From the NCBI RefSeq assembly GCF_000455225.1, contig NZ_HF954537.1, positions 1-36,542 of the forward strand: a DNA stretch of 36,542 nucleotides, in the 5' to 3' direction. Made by a program: the position numbers and the translations under genes. Numbering within the stretch: position 1 is the first letter of the stretch; each line of letters begins with the position of its first letter. Below are positions 14,781 to 25,400 of this stretch, in pieces. The notes under the pieces were generated by a model that was not told the DNA's origin, made no database searches, and saw only the letters and a list, made by a program, of their open reading frames with translations. This DNA is from Megasphaera massiliensis (lineage in GTDB: Bacteria > Bacillota > Negativicutes > Veillonellales > Megasphaeraceae).

Positions 14781-17700
14781 AAATGGAGCTGAGAGGCTTC
14801 AAATCCTTTGCCGATAAGACAATTTTGAACTTTGATAAGGGTATTACGGCCATCGTCGGGCCCAACGGCAGCGGTAAGAGCAACATTTCCGATGCCGTCC
14901 GCTGGGTCATGGGGGAACAGAACATCCGCCAACTGCGGGGCCAGCGTGCCGAAGACATCATCTTTGCCGGTACACAAACCCGCCGGCCTCAGGGTGCGGC
15001 CGAAGTATCGCTCTATTTTGATAACAGCGACCATGCCCTGGACACGGAATTTACGGAAGTCGTCGTCACCCGGCGCCTCTTTCGGTCCGGTGACAGTGAA
15101 TACTATATCAACCGTCGGCCGTGCCGCTTAAAGGATATCCATATCCTTTTTGCCGACACCGGTATCGGTCAGGATTCCATGGCCGTCATCGGCCAGAACC
15201 GCGTCGATCGCATCTTGAACAGCAAGCCTGAAGAACGGCGGGTCATCTTTGAAGAAGTGGCCGGCATCAGCCGCTTTAAGGGGCGAAAAGCCGAAGGCCT
15301 GCGAAAAATTGCGGAAACGGAACGCAATTTGGAACGCATCGGCGACCTTACCAGTGTCCTCGAAGAGCAGCTGGAACCCTTGCAGAAACAGGCTGAAACA
15401 CTGAAGGAGTTCCGAACCCTCGACAGCGAACGACTGGCCTATGAAGGAACTTTGACCTTGCAGGAGCTGCGCAACAGCGAACGCCTCTTGGCCAAAGCCG
15501 AAAACAGCCGCCAGTCGGCATCGGCGGAAGAACAGGAAGCGGCCAAAGCATTGACCGATGCCGAACAGCGGCGCAAGGCCCTCATGGCCTCCATGGCGGC
15601 GGAAGAAGAAAAACTGCGTCGCCTCGATGAAGAAGCCATGGCCGTGCACAACGAATTGGACAGCCTGACCCATCGCCAGGAAGCCTGCATTCAGCGAAAA
15701 GCCGAACTGGCTGAGCAGCAGGCTGCCGATGAAAAGGATGAAGGCCAGCTCCAAGAGCGGCAGACGTCTTGGGAAGCCAAGGAGAAAGAACTGCGGCAGC
15801 AGAAGGAACAAAAGGAAACCGAGCTGGCAGCGGCTCAAAAGGCCCTGGCCCTGACCGAAACCTTAGTCACCCAAGCGGACGACAAGGCTAAACAAGCTGC
15901 CGACGCCCTAAAGGAACGCCTCGATGCCAATTCCAGCCGCAGCCGCGACGCCTTCATGCTGCGCCGCGACCGCGATGACCTGCGCCGCCGCTTAGAAGAA
16001 AATGCCGACGCCTGTGAAGAAGCCCTTCGCGCTTTCGAAGAAAAAAAGCAGGCCTTGGAAGACTTGAAGGGCCGTAGTCAGGCCGTCGAAGATCGAAGAG
16101 ACCAGTGGCAGCAACGCCTTCGAGACCGGGAAAAGGAGGTTGCCGCTCAGAAGGAGGCCGCTGCCAAGGCGCAGGCCCTCCTGGAGGACGTCGAACGGGA
16201 CTATCGCCGTCTTCGCAGTGACGTCGACGGGGCTCAACAGCGCATCGGCGTCTTACGGAGCATGGAACAAGAACACGAAGGCTTGGGCCGGGCCGTCAAG
16301 GTCGTCCTTACGGCATCGCAGCCCTGGCGCAGCGAGCTTTGCGGCGCCGTCGGCGAATTATGCCGCATTCCCGGTAAGTTTGCCGTCGCCGTCGACATTG
16401 CCCTGGGCGCCGCGGCCCGGTACGTCGTGGCCGAAAACGAAGGGGCGGCCAAACAGGCCATTTCCTATTTAAAAGAAAAGAAAGCCGGCCGGACGACCTT
16501 CCTGCCCCTGGATACCCTGAGAAACCGGACGCGGACCGCCGATGAAGAACGGGCCGCGTCGGAAAAAGGCATCCTGGGTTTTGCCTCTGATGTCATTACG
16601 TATGAAGAAAAATATAAGACGGTCTTTACGTCTTTATTGGGGAAGACACTCTTGGCCGATACGATGGACACGGGGTCGGCCGTCGCCAAGAAGTACGGCC
16701 ACCGTCTGCGCATCGTCTGCCTCGACGGCACGCAGTTCAATGCCGGCGGCTCCCTGACCGGCGGCAGTACGCGAAATCAGGAAGGCTCCCTCATCAGCCG
16801 CAGAGCCTTGATGGAAGACTTGCAGCAGCACCTTGACGACGGTCAAAAAAAGCTCCAAGGGTTGACGGAAAAGGGCAAGGCTTTGCGCCGAACGGCTGAA
16901 GAAGGGAAACAGGTCTTGGCGGCGGCCGAAGAAGGCCTGCAAAAGGCCAAGCAGGAATCGGGCCAGGCCGCATGGCAGGCTGCGCAGCTCGCTTCGGAAT
17001 TGCGCGACCTTGAAAAGACCGTGACCGATATGGATAAGCGCGTCGAAGCCCTTGACACGGCCCGCGCGGATATCCAAGCCGACCTCGTTTCCAAAGAAAA
17101 GGCGCTCTCGGCCCTGGAAGAAGAACCGGAAACGGACATTCACCAGTGGCAGGCCGCAGCCGATGCCGCCCAGGCCGAAGCAGAGCGGTGCCGGAAGAAC
17201 CTGACGGAATGTCAGATCACGGCGGCGACCTTAAAAGAACAGGTCCGCCATGGGGAAGAACAGCTGACTCAGCACGCTTCCTGGCAGGACGAATTGACGA
17301 GTCAGCAGGAAATCCTTGCACAACGGCGTAAGGACCTTCGCGAGCGCCGCCAAACGACGGAAAGGCTCTTACAGGAGCTGGCTCAGAATATCGAAGTGAA
17401 GAAGGCCGAAACGGCTCGTTCCGATGAGGCCAAAGAAGCTTTCTATAAGTGCCGCAGCGAACGGCTGCAGCAGAGCCATGACCTGGACGAACTCGTCGAC
17501 GACCTGCGTAAGCGCAGTCAGACCTGGCAGCAGCGCCTCAATGCTGCCGATATCCAGATGGAAAAATATAAGAGCGATATCAGTCATCATGAAGAACGGC
17601 TGGCCATGCAGGGCCTGAGTCGGCAGGAAGCCATGGATCGGCGCCGCGAAGGCTCGCTGAAAGAGCTTCACGACAAGGTCAGTCAGTTAAAATCACAAAT

Positions 17701-18322
17701 AACGGCCTTAGGTACCATCAACCCGGCTGCCGAAGACGACTATCAGGCAGCCCTGGATAAACAAGAATTTTACAAGAAGCAGTGCCTCGATTTAGAAGAA
17801 TCGAGGGAAAAGCTGCGGGCCGTCGTCGCCGACATCGACAAGGCCATGGCCGACCAATTCGGTCAGGCCTTTCAAGATATCGGCGTCCATTTCCAGCAGA
17901 TTTTCAGCTGCCTCTTTGAAGGCGGAACGGCCCATTTGGCCCTGACCGATAAAGAACACATCTTAGAGTCCGGCGTCGAAATCTACATCCGGCCGCCGGG
18001 AAAGAAACAGCAGTCTCTGACCCTCCTCTCGGGGGGCGAACGAGCCCTTACGGTCATCGCCCTGCTCCTGGCCTTTTTGGCCTTTCATCCGGCGCCGTTC
18101 TGTCTGGTCGACGAAGTAGACGCGGCCCTCGACGAAGCCAATGTAGAGCGCATGGCCAAGTATCTCCAGAATTACAGCGGCTCGACGCAGTTCATCGTCA
18201 TCACCCACCGCCGCAAGACGATGGAAGCGGCCAATACGCTCCTCGGCGTCACCATGGAAGAAAAGGGCGTATCGCGGCTGCTGTCGGTCAAAGTAGATGA
18301 ATTATTAAAGGAAGGAACATGA
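14768..18322 (+). CDS. smc: Chromosome segregation protein SMC
   Basis: This 1184-residue ATPase is the core of the bacterial condensin complex with ScpA and ScpB. The Walker A motif GPNGSGKSN is at residues 31-39. Two long coiled coils rich in Glu, Gln, Lys and Ala (about 165-500 and 670-1020) flank a hinge near residues 515-650. The ABC signature LSGGE is at 1087-1091 and the Walker B Asp-Glu pair is Asp1115-Glu1116 in CLVDEVDAALDE. Length is normal for the family. The start MQLLKMELRGFKSF aligns with other SMC N-termini. Its own ribosome-binding site is weak (AGAGAG), so it may depend on the upstream leader ORF. The stop overlaps or abuts ftsY. Confidence 0.98.
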   Translation: MQLLKMELRGFKSFADKTILNFDKGITAIVGPNGSGKSNISDAVRWVMGEQNIRQLRGQRAEDIIFAGTQTRRPQGAAEVSLYFDNSDHALDTEFTEVVVTRRLFRSGDSEYYINRRPCRLKDIHILFADTGIGQDSMAVIGQNRVDRILNSKPEERRVIFEEVAGISRFKGRKAEGLRKIAETERNLERIGDLTSVLEEQLEPLQKQAETLKEFRTLDSERLAYEGTLTLQELRNSERLLAKAENSRQSASAEEQEAAKALTDAEQRRKALMASMAAEEEKLRRLDEEAMAVHNELDSLTHRQEACIQRKAELAEQQAADEKDEGQLQERQTSWEAKEKELRQQKEQKETELAAAQKALALTETLVTQADDKAKQAADALKERLDANSSRSRDAFMLRRDRDDLRRRLEENADACEEALRAFEEKKQALEDLKGRSQAVEDRRDQWQQRLRDREKEVAAQKEAAAKAQALLEDVERDYRRLRSDVDGAQQRIGVLRSMEQEHEGLGRAVKVVLTASQPWRSELCGAVGELCRIPGKFAVAVDIALGAAARYVVAENEGAAKQAISYLKEKKAGRTTFLPLDTLRNRTRTADEERAASEKGILGFASDVITYEEKYKTVFTSLLGKTLLADTMDTGSAVAKKYGHRLRIVCLDGTQFNAGGSLTGGSTRNQEGSLISRRALMEDLQQHLDDGQKKLQGLTEKGKALRRTAEEGKQVLAAAEEGLQKAKQESGQAAWQAAQLASELRDLEKTVTDMDKRVEALDTARADIQADLVSKEKALSALEEEPETDIHQWQAAADAAQAEAERCRKNLTECQITAATLKEQVRHGEEQLTQHASWQDELTSQQEILAQRRKDLRERRQTTERLLQELAQNIEVKKAETARSDEAKEAFYKCRSERLQQSHDLDELVDDLRKRSQTWQQRLNAADIQMEKYKSDISHHEERLAMQGLSRQEAMDRRREGSLKELHDKVSQLKSQITALGTINPAAEDDYQAALDKQEFYKKQCLDLEESREKLRAVVADIDKAMADQFGQAFQDIGVHFQQIFSCLFEGGTAHLALTDKEHILESGVEIYIRPPGKKQQSLTLLSGGERALTVIALLLAFLAFHPAPFCLVDEVDAALDEANVERMAKYLQNYSGSTQFIVITHRRKTMEAANTLLGVTMEEKGVSRLLSVKVDELLKEGT

Positions 18323-18324
18323 TC

Positions 18325-19266
18325 ATGGGATTTTTTTCAAAACTTCGAAAAGGCTTAGAAAAGACGAAACACTCGCTCATTCAAAACATAGAGACCGTCG
18401 TCCGCGGCTACGCGAAAATCGACGACGACATGTATGACGACTTGGAAGCGGTCATGCTGACCGGCGACATGGGCGTCGAAACGACGGAATACCTCCTCAA
18501 TCAGATCCGGACCGGCGTCAAGAACCGGGATATCAAAGACGGGAACGACGTCGTACCTTACCTTGAAGGGTGCATCGTCAAGCTTTTGAATGAAAACGAT
18601 GAACCCCTGCCGGAAACGGAGGGGACACGGGTCATCTTCGTCGTCGGCGTCAACGGCGTCGGCAAGACGACGACCATCGGTAAGTTAGCGAAATACTATG
18701 AAGAACAGGGGAAATCGGTCATGCTGGCTGCCGGCGATACCTTCCGGGCCGCCGCGTCGGAACAGCTGACCATCTGGGCCGAACGGGTCGGCGCTCCCAT
18801 CGTCAAGCATCAGGAAGGAGCCGATGCGGCTGCCGTCGTCTTCGACGCCACGGCTTCGGCGAAAGCCCGTAACATCGATATCCTCCTGGTCGATACGGCA
18901 GGCCGATTGCAGACTAAGTCCAACCTCATGGAAGAACTGCGGAAAATGGCCCGCATCGCCGGCCGCAACATCGATGGGGCTCCCCAGGAAACGCTGCTCG
19001 TCCTCGATGCCACGACGGGACAGAATGCCGTCAGCCAGGCCAAGCTCTTCGGCGACGTCGTGCCCTTGACCGGCGTCGTCCTGACCAAGCTCGACGGCAC
19101 GGCCAAAGGCGGCGTCATCCTGTCGATTAAACGGGAACTGGGCGTCCCCGTCCGCTGGGTCGGCGTCGGCGAAGGCGTCGACGATCTTCGTCCCTTCGAT
19201 GCTGCCCAGTTTGCCGATGCCCTCTTCGACAAGAACGTCGCCGCCCGTGAAGAGGGTGGCGAATAA
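18325..19266 (+). CDS. ftsY: Signal recognition particle receptor FtsY
   Basis: This 313-residue SRP GTPase docks SRP-ribosome complexes at the inner membrane. The NG domain shows G1 GVNGVGKTT (about residues 108-116), DTAGRLQTKSNLMEEL and TKLDGTAKGG. The acidic A domain of E. coli FtsY is absent, as usual in Firmicutes; a basic N-terminal helix can serve as the membrane anchor. Two starts are possible: ATG 18319, which overlaps the smc stop as ATGA, and ATG 18325. AAAGGAAGG (18307-18315) is 9 bases from 18325 and 3 from 18319, so I prefer 18325. The smc-ftsY order is classic for Firmicutes. Confidence 0.96.
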   Translation: MGFFSKLRKGLEKTKHSLIQNIETVVRGYAKIDDDMYDDLEAVMLTGDMGVETTEYLLNQIRTGVKNRDIKDGNDVVPYLEGCIVKLLNENDEPLPETEGTRVIFVVGVNGVGKTTTIGKLAKYYEEQGKSVMLAAGDTFRAAASEQLTIWAERVGAPIVKHQEGADAAAVVFDATASAKARNIDILLVDTAGRLQTKSNLMEELRKMARIAGRNIDGAPQETLLVLDATTGQNAVSQAKLFGDVVPLTGVVLTKLDGTAKGGVILSIKRELGVPVRWVGVGEGVDDLRPFDAAQFADALFDKNVAAREEGGE

Positions 19267-19280
19267 GGAGGGAGGAGGTC

Positions 19281-20099
19281 ATGACCATCGTCGAAGACAT
19301 GGGCTCGAAACTTGCGGCCCTGCGCCGGGAACGGCCCCTCATTCATCACATTACGAACTTTGTCACCATGGACGACTGCGCCAATGCGACCCTGGCCATC
19401 GGCGCCTCGCCGACGATGACCAATTCCGTCGAAGAAGTCGCCGAAATGGCGGCGGCCGCGAAAGCACTGGTCCTCAATCTGGGCACCCTCCAGCAGTGGA
19501 CCCTGGAGGCCATGATCCTGGCCGGAAAGGCGGCAGCCCGTAAGGGCGTTCCCATCATCTTCGACCCTGTCGGGGCCGGCGGGACGACCTTTCGCACGGA
19601 AGCGGCCCTGCGCCTGGTCCGGGAACTACCCCTTTCGGTCATCCGCGGCAATGCGGCGGAAATCACCTGCCTGGCCGATCATAAGAGCGGCCGCAACCTC
19701 GGCGTCGACAGCCTGGTCCGTCCCGTCGACGGTACGTTGGCGGCCGACCTTGCCCAACAATTGGGAACGACCATTGCCATTACCGGCGCCGTCGACATCA
19801 TTTCCGACGGCAAGCAGACGGCTGCCGTCCACAACGGCTGCCCCATGCTGACCTATGTGTCCGGTACGGGCTGCATGACGTCATCCCTCATCGGCTCCTT
19901 TGCCGCCGTCAGCGACGCCTTTACGGCAGCTGTCGCCGGCGTCACGGCCATGGGCATCGGCGGCGAACTGGCCATGGAAAGAGGCGGAAGTGCCGGGCCC
20001 GGTTCTTTTCACGCCCGCCTCTTCGATGCTTTTTACAGCCTGAATGGCGATCTGTTGCAACAGTATGGAAAGGTCTTGATTACCCATGAACAATGTTGA
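19281..20099 (+). CDS. thiM: Hydroxyethylthiazole kinase
   Basis: This 272-residue kinase phosphorylates 4-methyl-5-(2-hydroxyethyl)thiazole with ATP, a salvage step of thiamine synthesis. The N-terminus has HHITNFVTMDDCANATLAIGASPTM, the thiazole-binding region. The C-terminal half has VSGTGCMTSSLIG, whose Gly-rich loop and Cys lie at the phosphate-transfer site of this ribokinase-like fold. It starts 14 bases after ftsY with AGGAGGGAGGAGG. The next gene, a ThiW-type transporter subunit, overlaps it by 14 bases, so the two are probably co-translated. No TPP riboswitch is visible in front of it, so it must follow the smc-ftsY transcript or an unseen promoter. Confidence 0.95.
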   Translation: MTIVEDMGSKLAALRRERPLIHHITNFVTMDDCANATLAIGASPTMTNSVEEVAEMAAAAKALVLNLGTLQQWTLEAMILAGKAAARKGVPIIFDPVGAGGTTFRTEAALRLVRELPLSVIRGNAAEITCLADHKSGRNLGVDSLVRPVDGTLAADLAQQLGTTIAITGAVDIISDGKQTAAVHNGCPMLTYVSGTGCMTSSLIGSFAAVSDAFTAAVAGVTAMGIGGELAMERGGSAGPGSFHARLFDAFYSLNGDLLQQYGKVLITHEQC

Positions 20100-20589
20100 A
20101 CTTAAAAGAATGACGGTGACGGCTATCTTCATCGCCATCGGAGTCTTGCTGGCTCCCTTCGTTTCATTTCCCTTCGGCGGGGCCCGCGTCTTTCCCCTGC
20201 AGCATCTCATCAACGTCCTCTTAGCCGTCCTCGTCGGCTGGCGCTATTCGACGGCCGGTGCCTTCTGCATCTCGTCGATCCGCATGGCTATGGGCGTCGG
20301 GACGGTCCTTGCCTATCCCGGCAGCATGATCGGCGCCGCCTTGGCCGGTATCTTCTATAAAAGGACGGGATCCATCTGGGGGGCCGTTGCCGGTGAAATC
20401 ATCGGGACCGGACTTTTAGGCGGCCTCATCGCTTATCCCGTGGCGGCCTTCGTCTTAGATTCTAAAGCCGTGGCCCTGTGGTTTTTTATCGTCGCTTTTT
20501 TACCCAATACCTGCCTCGGTGCCGCCTGCGGAGCCTTGTTATACCGCTTTTTGCCCATCCGGAAACTGGCTGGCCAATTGGAAAAATAA
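20086..20589 (+). CDS. thiW: ECF transporter substrate-binding (S) component, ThiW family
   Basis: This 167-residue protein has about five or six hydrophobic helices and the compact layout of an energy-coupling-factor S component. The conserved stretch around PFGGARVFPLQHLINVL and the small-residue-rich helices resemble ThiW, the predicted thiazole uptake subunit often encoded with thiM. It would capture hydroxyethylthiazole, which ThiM then phosphorylates. The ATPase and T subunits it needs are not encoded in this window and are presumably shared. The ribosome-binding site is modest and lies inside thiM. Confidence 0.88.
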   Translation: MNNVELKRMTVTAIFIAIGVLLAPFVSFPFGGARVFPLQHLINVLLAVLVGWRYSTAGAFCISSIRMAMGVGTVLAYPGSMIGAALAGIFYKRTGSIWGAVAGEIIGTGLLGGLIAYPVAAFVLDSKAVALWFFIVAFLPNTCLGAACGALLYRFLPIRKLAGQLEK

Positions 20590-20609
20590 TAATTACAACT
20601 TGTTTAGAG

Positions 20610-20697
20610 CCGTATATTGACTTATATGGTGCGGTATATTAAACTATAAATTGGTACTGGGTTTTATGTTTGAGTTTCAGAGACAGTATGTTATATT
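20610..20697 (+). promoter_or_regulatory. Promoter and possible operator region of the TetR-RND operon
   Basis: CCGTATA (20610-20616) and TATATGG (20623-20629) form an imperfect palindrome (one mismatch per arm) centred on TTGACT, which could serve as a -35 (TAAACT 17 bases on). A second promoter candidate is TTGAGT (20670-20675) with TATATT (20692-20697), spacing 16. GTATATT occurs twice (20612-20618, 20634-20640). Autorepression by the TetR-type protein is plausible. Confidence 0.45.
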
Positions 20698-20719
20698 TTT
20701 GTGAGTAGGATGTGTTTAC

Positions 20720-21316
20720 ATGACAGAAGATATCCGCGCCAAGATTCTGGCGGAAGCCTTGCGTGAAATCGACCGGCATGGTTCTGAGTTTCACATGGAT
20801 GATTTAGCCCGCAAGCTGCGCATCAGTAAGCGAACCTTGTACGAATATTTTTCGTCAAAACAGGAAATCGTGGAAGAAGCGATCAGTTCGTTTCTTGAAA
20901 GGGTCTACCAATACCATCGGGAGCTCGTCGACGATGACAACCTGACCTGTGAAGAGAAATTGATTGCCTATTTCGACGTGCCCAATGAAAACTGGCAGGT
21001 CTTGTCGGTCCGGAAGGTCTGCGATCTCTTAGTGAAGATGCCCGACGTCTGGGAACGCCTGCAGTCCCGCTACAAAAAGGATTGGAGTCTCTTGGAACAG
21101 CTCCTCGATGAAGCTCAGCAGACAGGAGAATTCAAGCCTTTTGACAAGCTCCTGTTATTGCGCATGCTGCACAGCGCAGCCGATGATATCATCGATTATT
21201 TCAATGATGTCAATCAAGATTCCAGTTTTAGTGATTATATGAAACGTTGTATAAAGGTCTTATTATACGGCATTAAAAATCAGGAATCGAAAGAAATAGG
21301 AGGAAAAAAAAGATGA
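20720..21316 (+). CDS. TetR/AcrR-family transcriptional regulator
   Basis: This 198-residue protein starts with a TetR-type DNA-binding domain: helices around ILAEALREI, then DDLARKLRISKRTLYEYFSSKQEIVEEAI, with the recognition helix near residues 35-45. The remaining residues form the helical ligand-binding and dimer domain, which shows no family signature I can name. It overlaps the RND adaptor gene by four bases (ATGA), so the three genes form one operon. By analogy with AcrR-type systems it probably represses this pump operon and responds to a drug, bile or fatty-acid-like ligand. The ligand cannot be read from sequence. Confidence 0.9.
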   Translation: MTEDIRAKILAEALREIDRHGSEFHMDDLARKLRISKRTLYEYFSSKQEIVEEAISSFLERVYQYHRELVDDDNLTCEEKLIAYFDVPNENWQVLSVRKVCDLLVKMPDVWERLQSRYKKDWSLLEQLLDEAQQTGEFKPFDKLLLLRMLHSAADDIIDYFNDVNQDSSFSDYMKRCIKVLLYGIKNQESKEIGGKKR

Positions 21317-22479
21317 TACAAAAACGCAAACTTGCGACGATGAGCGTTGCCGTCCTGACGGTTGCGGCGCTCTTGGCCGGCTGTGGTGCTGATAAAGACG
21401 CAACTAAAGCGCCCGTTGCTGTCAATACGTATAAAGTCGTCGCGTCAGACACGCCCGTTCGAGCTGAATACAGCGGTACCGTATCGGCGATGGATAAGGT
21501 TCCCGTTCAGCCGAAGATTTCCGGCCGCGTCGTAGAAAAGTACGTCCAGGGCGGTCAGGATGTCACGGCCGGTCAGGCCTTGTTCCGCATCGACAGCCGT
21601 ACGTACGATGCCGCCTTGGCTCAGGCAAAGGCAACCCAAGCCCAGTCCGAAGCCAATTTAGCCAATCAGCAGCTCAATCTCCGCCGTTACCAGGCCCTGG
21701 CCAGCCAGGATGCCGTTCCGCAGCAGACCGTAACCGACCAGGAAGCGGCTACGCGCCAACAGGCAGCCGTCGTCGCGGCTAACGCGGCCCAGGTCGATGC
21801 CGCTCAGGATAACGTCGATGATACCATCGTCTATGCGCCCTTCAGCGGCAAGCTGAACGTCGATGACGTGCCTATCGGCACCTTTGCGACAGCCGGTTCG
21901 ACGGCACTGGTCACCATTTCGTCGACCAATCCGGTCTACGTCGAATTTTCCATCAGTGAAGCCGAATACCTGCAGATGACCAAACAGGGGGCAGACGGCA
22001 GTAACTGGGGCGACCACCTCCTGCTCCGCCTGAGCGACGGCACGATGTATCCTTATGAAGGCCGCATTGCCCAGGTCAACCACGGCATGGACGGCAACTC
22101 CGGTTCGATCATCGTCAAAGCCGTCTTTGACAACCCGGAAAACCTGCTCATCCCCGGCCTGTATGCTACGGTCGTTTCCGATACGCAGATTCAGCGCAAT
22201 GCCTTGTCCGTCCCGCAGCGGGCTGTTCAGCAGACCCTCGGTAAATACTACGTTTCCGTCATCGACGGCAACGGACAGGCTCAGACTCGGGAAGTCACGC
22301 CGGGCCAGAAAGTCGGTAAATTCTGGATCATCACCAGCGGGCTTCAGAGCGGCGATATCGTCATCGTCGACGGCTATCAGAAAGCAAAGGGAGCGACCCT
22401 CGACCAGCACTTGCTGACCAAGGCGGATATCGACAACGATAACTCCAATACGGCTTCTGACTCGTCGTCAAACAAGTAG
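21313..22479 (+). CDS. RND efflux periplasmic adaptor (membrane fusion protein)
   Basis: This 388-residue lipoprotein has a lipobox, LLAGC, with Cys24 as the lipid-anchored residue. The adaptor layout follows: a barrel-sandwich (biotinyl-lipoyl-like) half with VQPKISGRVVEKYVQGGQDVTAGQ, a Gln/Ala-rich helical hairpin around residues 95-160, the second half-motif VYAPFSGKLNVDDVPIGTF, and the beta-barrel and membrane-proximal domains. It resembles the AcrA/MexA group. It bridges the inner-membrane pump encoded next to an outer-membrane channel. AGGAGG (21298-21303) fixes the start. The C-terminus is Asp/Asn/Ser-rich. Confidence 0.94.
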   Translation: MIQKRKLATMSVAVLTVAALLAGCGADKDATKAPVAVNTYKVVASDTPVRAEYSGTVSAMDKVPVQPKISGRVVEKYVQGGQDVTAGQALFRIDSRTYDAALAQAKATQAQSEANLANQQLNLRRYQALASQDAVPQQTVTDQEAATRQQAAVVAANAAQVDAAQDNVDDTIVYAPFSGKLNVDDVPIGTFATAGSTALVTISSTNPVYVEFSISEAEYLQMTKQGADGSNWGDHLLLRLSDGTMYPYEGRIAQVNHGMDGNSGSIIVKAVFDNPENLLIPGLYATVVSDTQIQRNALSVPQRAVQQTLGKYYVSVIDGNGQAQTREVTPGQKVGKFWIITSGLQSGDIVIVDGYQKAKGATLDQHLLTKADIDNDNSNTASDSSSNK

Positions 22480-22491
22480 GGAGGCGAGACC

Positions 22492-25400
22492 GTGATATCA
22501 AAGTTTTTTATTGACAGGCCTATTTTCGCCGTCGTCATTTCCCTGATCATTTCCATACTCGGTCTGCTTTCCATCGCAACCCTGCCGGTCGCGAAGTACC
22601 CGAACGTTACGCCGCCCCAAGTCCGCGTGTCGGCATCTTACCCCGGGGCAAACGCCGAAGTCATCGGCACGACCGTCGCCAGCGTCATCGAACGCCAAAT
22701 GGTCGGTGTCGACGACCTGGTCAGCTTGGAAAGTTCCAGTAATGACAACGGGACCTATTCGCTGACGGCCCAGTTCGAAACGGGCAGTGACGGCGACATG
22801 GATACGGTCAATACCCAGAACCGAGTCAGCCAGGTTTCTTCGACCCTGCCGTCAGAAGTTACGGCGACGGGCGTTACGGTCCAGAAGTCGACGAGTTCCA
22901 TGGCCATGGTATTCGCCCTCGTTTCGCCGAATGGGTCGTACGACGCTACGTTCATGAAGAACTATGCGACCCAGTACTTCATGGATGCCTTGAAATCCGT
23001 TCCCGGCGTCGGCAGTGTCCAGGAATTCGGTTCGGACTATGCCATGCGTATTTGGCTCAATCCGATGAAGATGAGTATCTTGAACGTCACGCCGACAGAC
23101 GTCATCTCGGCCATTTCGGCCCAGAACACCCAGGCTGCCGTCGGTACCATCGGCGCTCAGCCGTCGGCTAACAACCAGACCTATCAGTACACCATGCGTA
23201 CCGACGGTCGTCTGCAAACGGCCGAACAGTTTAAGAACGTCATCATCCGCACCAACTCCGATGGGACTATGGTCCGCGTCGGCGACGTAGCGGAAGTCAA
23301 CTTAGGTTCGAAAGACTACAGCGTCACGTCCAAACTCAATGACAGTAATGCTGCCGGCTTCATGGTCAGCCTGACGTCTGACGCCAACGCCATGCAGTCT
23401 GTCAGCGGTGCGAAAGCCGTCCTTGAAAAGGCCAAGGAATCCTTCCCGTCCGATATGGACTATGAAGTCGTATACGACAGCACGAAGTTCGTCCGGGCCT
23501 CCATCGAAGAAGTTATCCAAACCTTCATCGAAGCCCTGCTCTTGGTTGCCCTCATCGTATACCTCTTCCTCCAGAGCGGCCGGTCGACACTCATTCCGTT
23601 GATCGCCGTCCCGGTATCCCTTCTCGGGACCTTTGCCCTCTTTTCCGTCCTTGACTTTTCCATCAACACCTTGACCTTGTTCGCCATGGTCTTGGCTATC
23701 GGCCTCCTCGTCGACGATGCCATCGTCGTCATCGAAGCCGTTGAATATGAAATTAAATACAACGCCCGAAGTCCGCGAGAGGCGACGATCATCGCCATGG
23801 AAAACGTACAGAACCCGGTTATCGGCGTCGCCTGCGTCTTGGCTTCGGTCTTCATCCCTGTCGCTTTCCTAAGCGGCATGAGCGGTATCCTCTACCGCCA
23901 GTTCGCCTTGACCATTGCCGTCTCGGTCCTCATTTCGGCCTTCGTCGCCCTGACCCTGACGCCGGCCATGTGCGCGACCATCTTGAATATCCATAAGCCC
24001 GAAGAAAATCCCAAGGGGATTTACAAATTCTTCAATAAATTCAATGAATGGTTCGACCGCCTCATCGCAGGCTATGGCAAGATCCTGGCTCACTTGCAGC
24101 TCCACCTGCGCTGGTGCGTCGTCTTCCTGATCGTCATCAGTGCGGCTACCCTCGGCGTCTTCCGGGTCATGCCGACGGGCTTCGTACCGGCTGAAGACAG
24201 TGCCTTCGTCATGATGGATATCACCCTTCCGGAAGGCATTTCTCAGACGGAAACGAAGAAAATCAGTGAAGACATGGGTAACTGGCTCAAAGAACAGCCC
24301 GGCGTATCGACGGCCATGAATATCGTCGGCTACGGCCTTCTGGCAGGCGGCCAGAAGTCGAACGCCGCCGCTGCCTTCATCGGCCTTGACGACTGGGATG
24401 AACGGACGACGAAGGATCTCTCCGTCGACGCTTTGATGGGTAAAATCATGGCCCGCGGCGCCCAGATTCCGCAAGCCTCGATCATCGCCTTAAACCCGCC
24501 GCCAATCGACGGCATGGGTACGTCGTCAGGCTTCACCATGCAGCTCGAAGACCGGGGCGGCCATACGACGGCCGAACTGTCAGAAACGGCACAGAAAGTC
24601 ATCGCCGCTGCCCGTCAGCGTCCGGAAATCGGTTCGGTCTACACCGCTTTTGCGGCGGATACACCGGGCTATGAGCTCGAAATCGACCGCGACAAAGTCG
24701 CCCGTGAAGGCGTCTCCCTGAGCGACCTCTATTCGACGCTCCAGTCCTTCTACGGTTCCTATCAGGTCAATGACTTCACCATCTTTGGCCGTAACTTCAA
24801 GGTTATCGTCCAGGCTTCTCCGGAATTCCGTGAAACCGTCGATGCCAACAACCATATCTATGTCCGCAACTCGAGCAACCAGCTCGTTCCGGTATCGAAT
24901 TTCGTTCGTCCGAAACCGATGGGATCGGCATCGATCATCACTCGTTTCAATGACTATCCGGCTATTACCATCCAAGGGGCTCCGGCCAATGGCTACAGCT
25001 CCGGCGACGCCATTAAAGCTTTGGAAGAAATCGCAGCCGATACCCTCGGCGAAGGCTATGCCTACGAATGGAGCGGCATGAGCCGTGAAGAAATCGAAGC
25101 CGGCAACAAGACGGTCTACGTCTTTGCCTTGGCCATCCTCTTCGTCTTCCTCGTCTTGGCAGCCCTCTATGAAAGCTGGAAAGTTCCCTTTGCCGTACTA
25201 TTCAGTCTGCCGGCCGGTGTCTTTGGGGCAGCCGTCTTTGCCTACCTCCTGAGCCAGCAGAACAACATCTACTTCCAGATCGGTATCCTGGCCGTCATCG
25301 GCCTGGCTGCCAAGAACGCCATCCTGATCATCGAATACGCCAAAGTCCGTGTCGATGAGCGCGGCATGGATCCCGTGTCGGCTGCTATTGAAGCCGCCAA

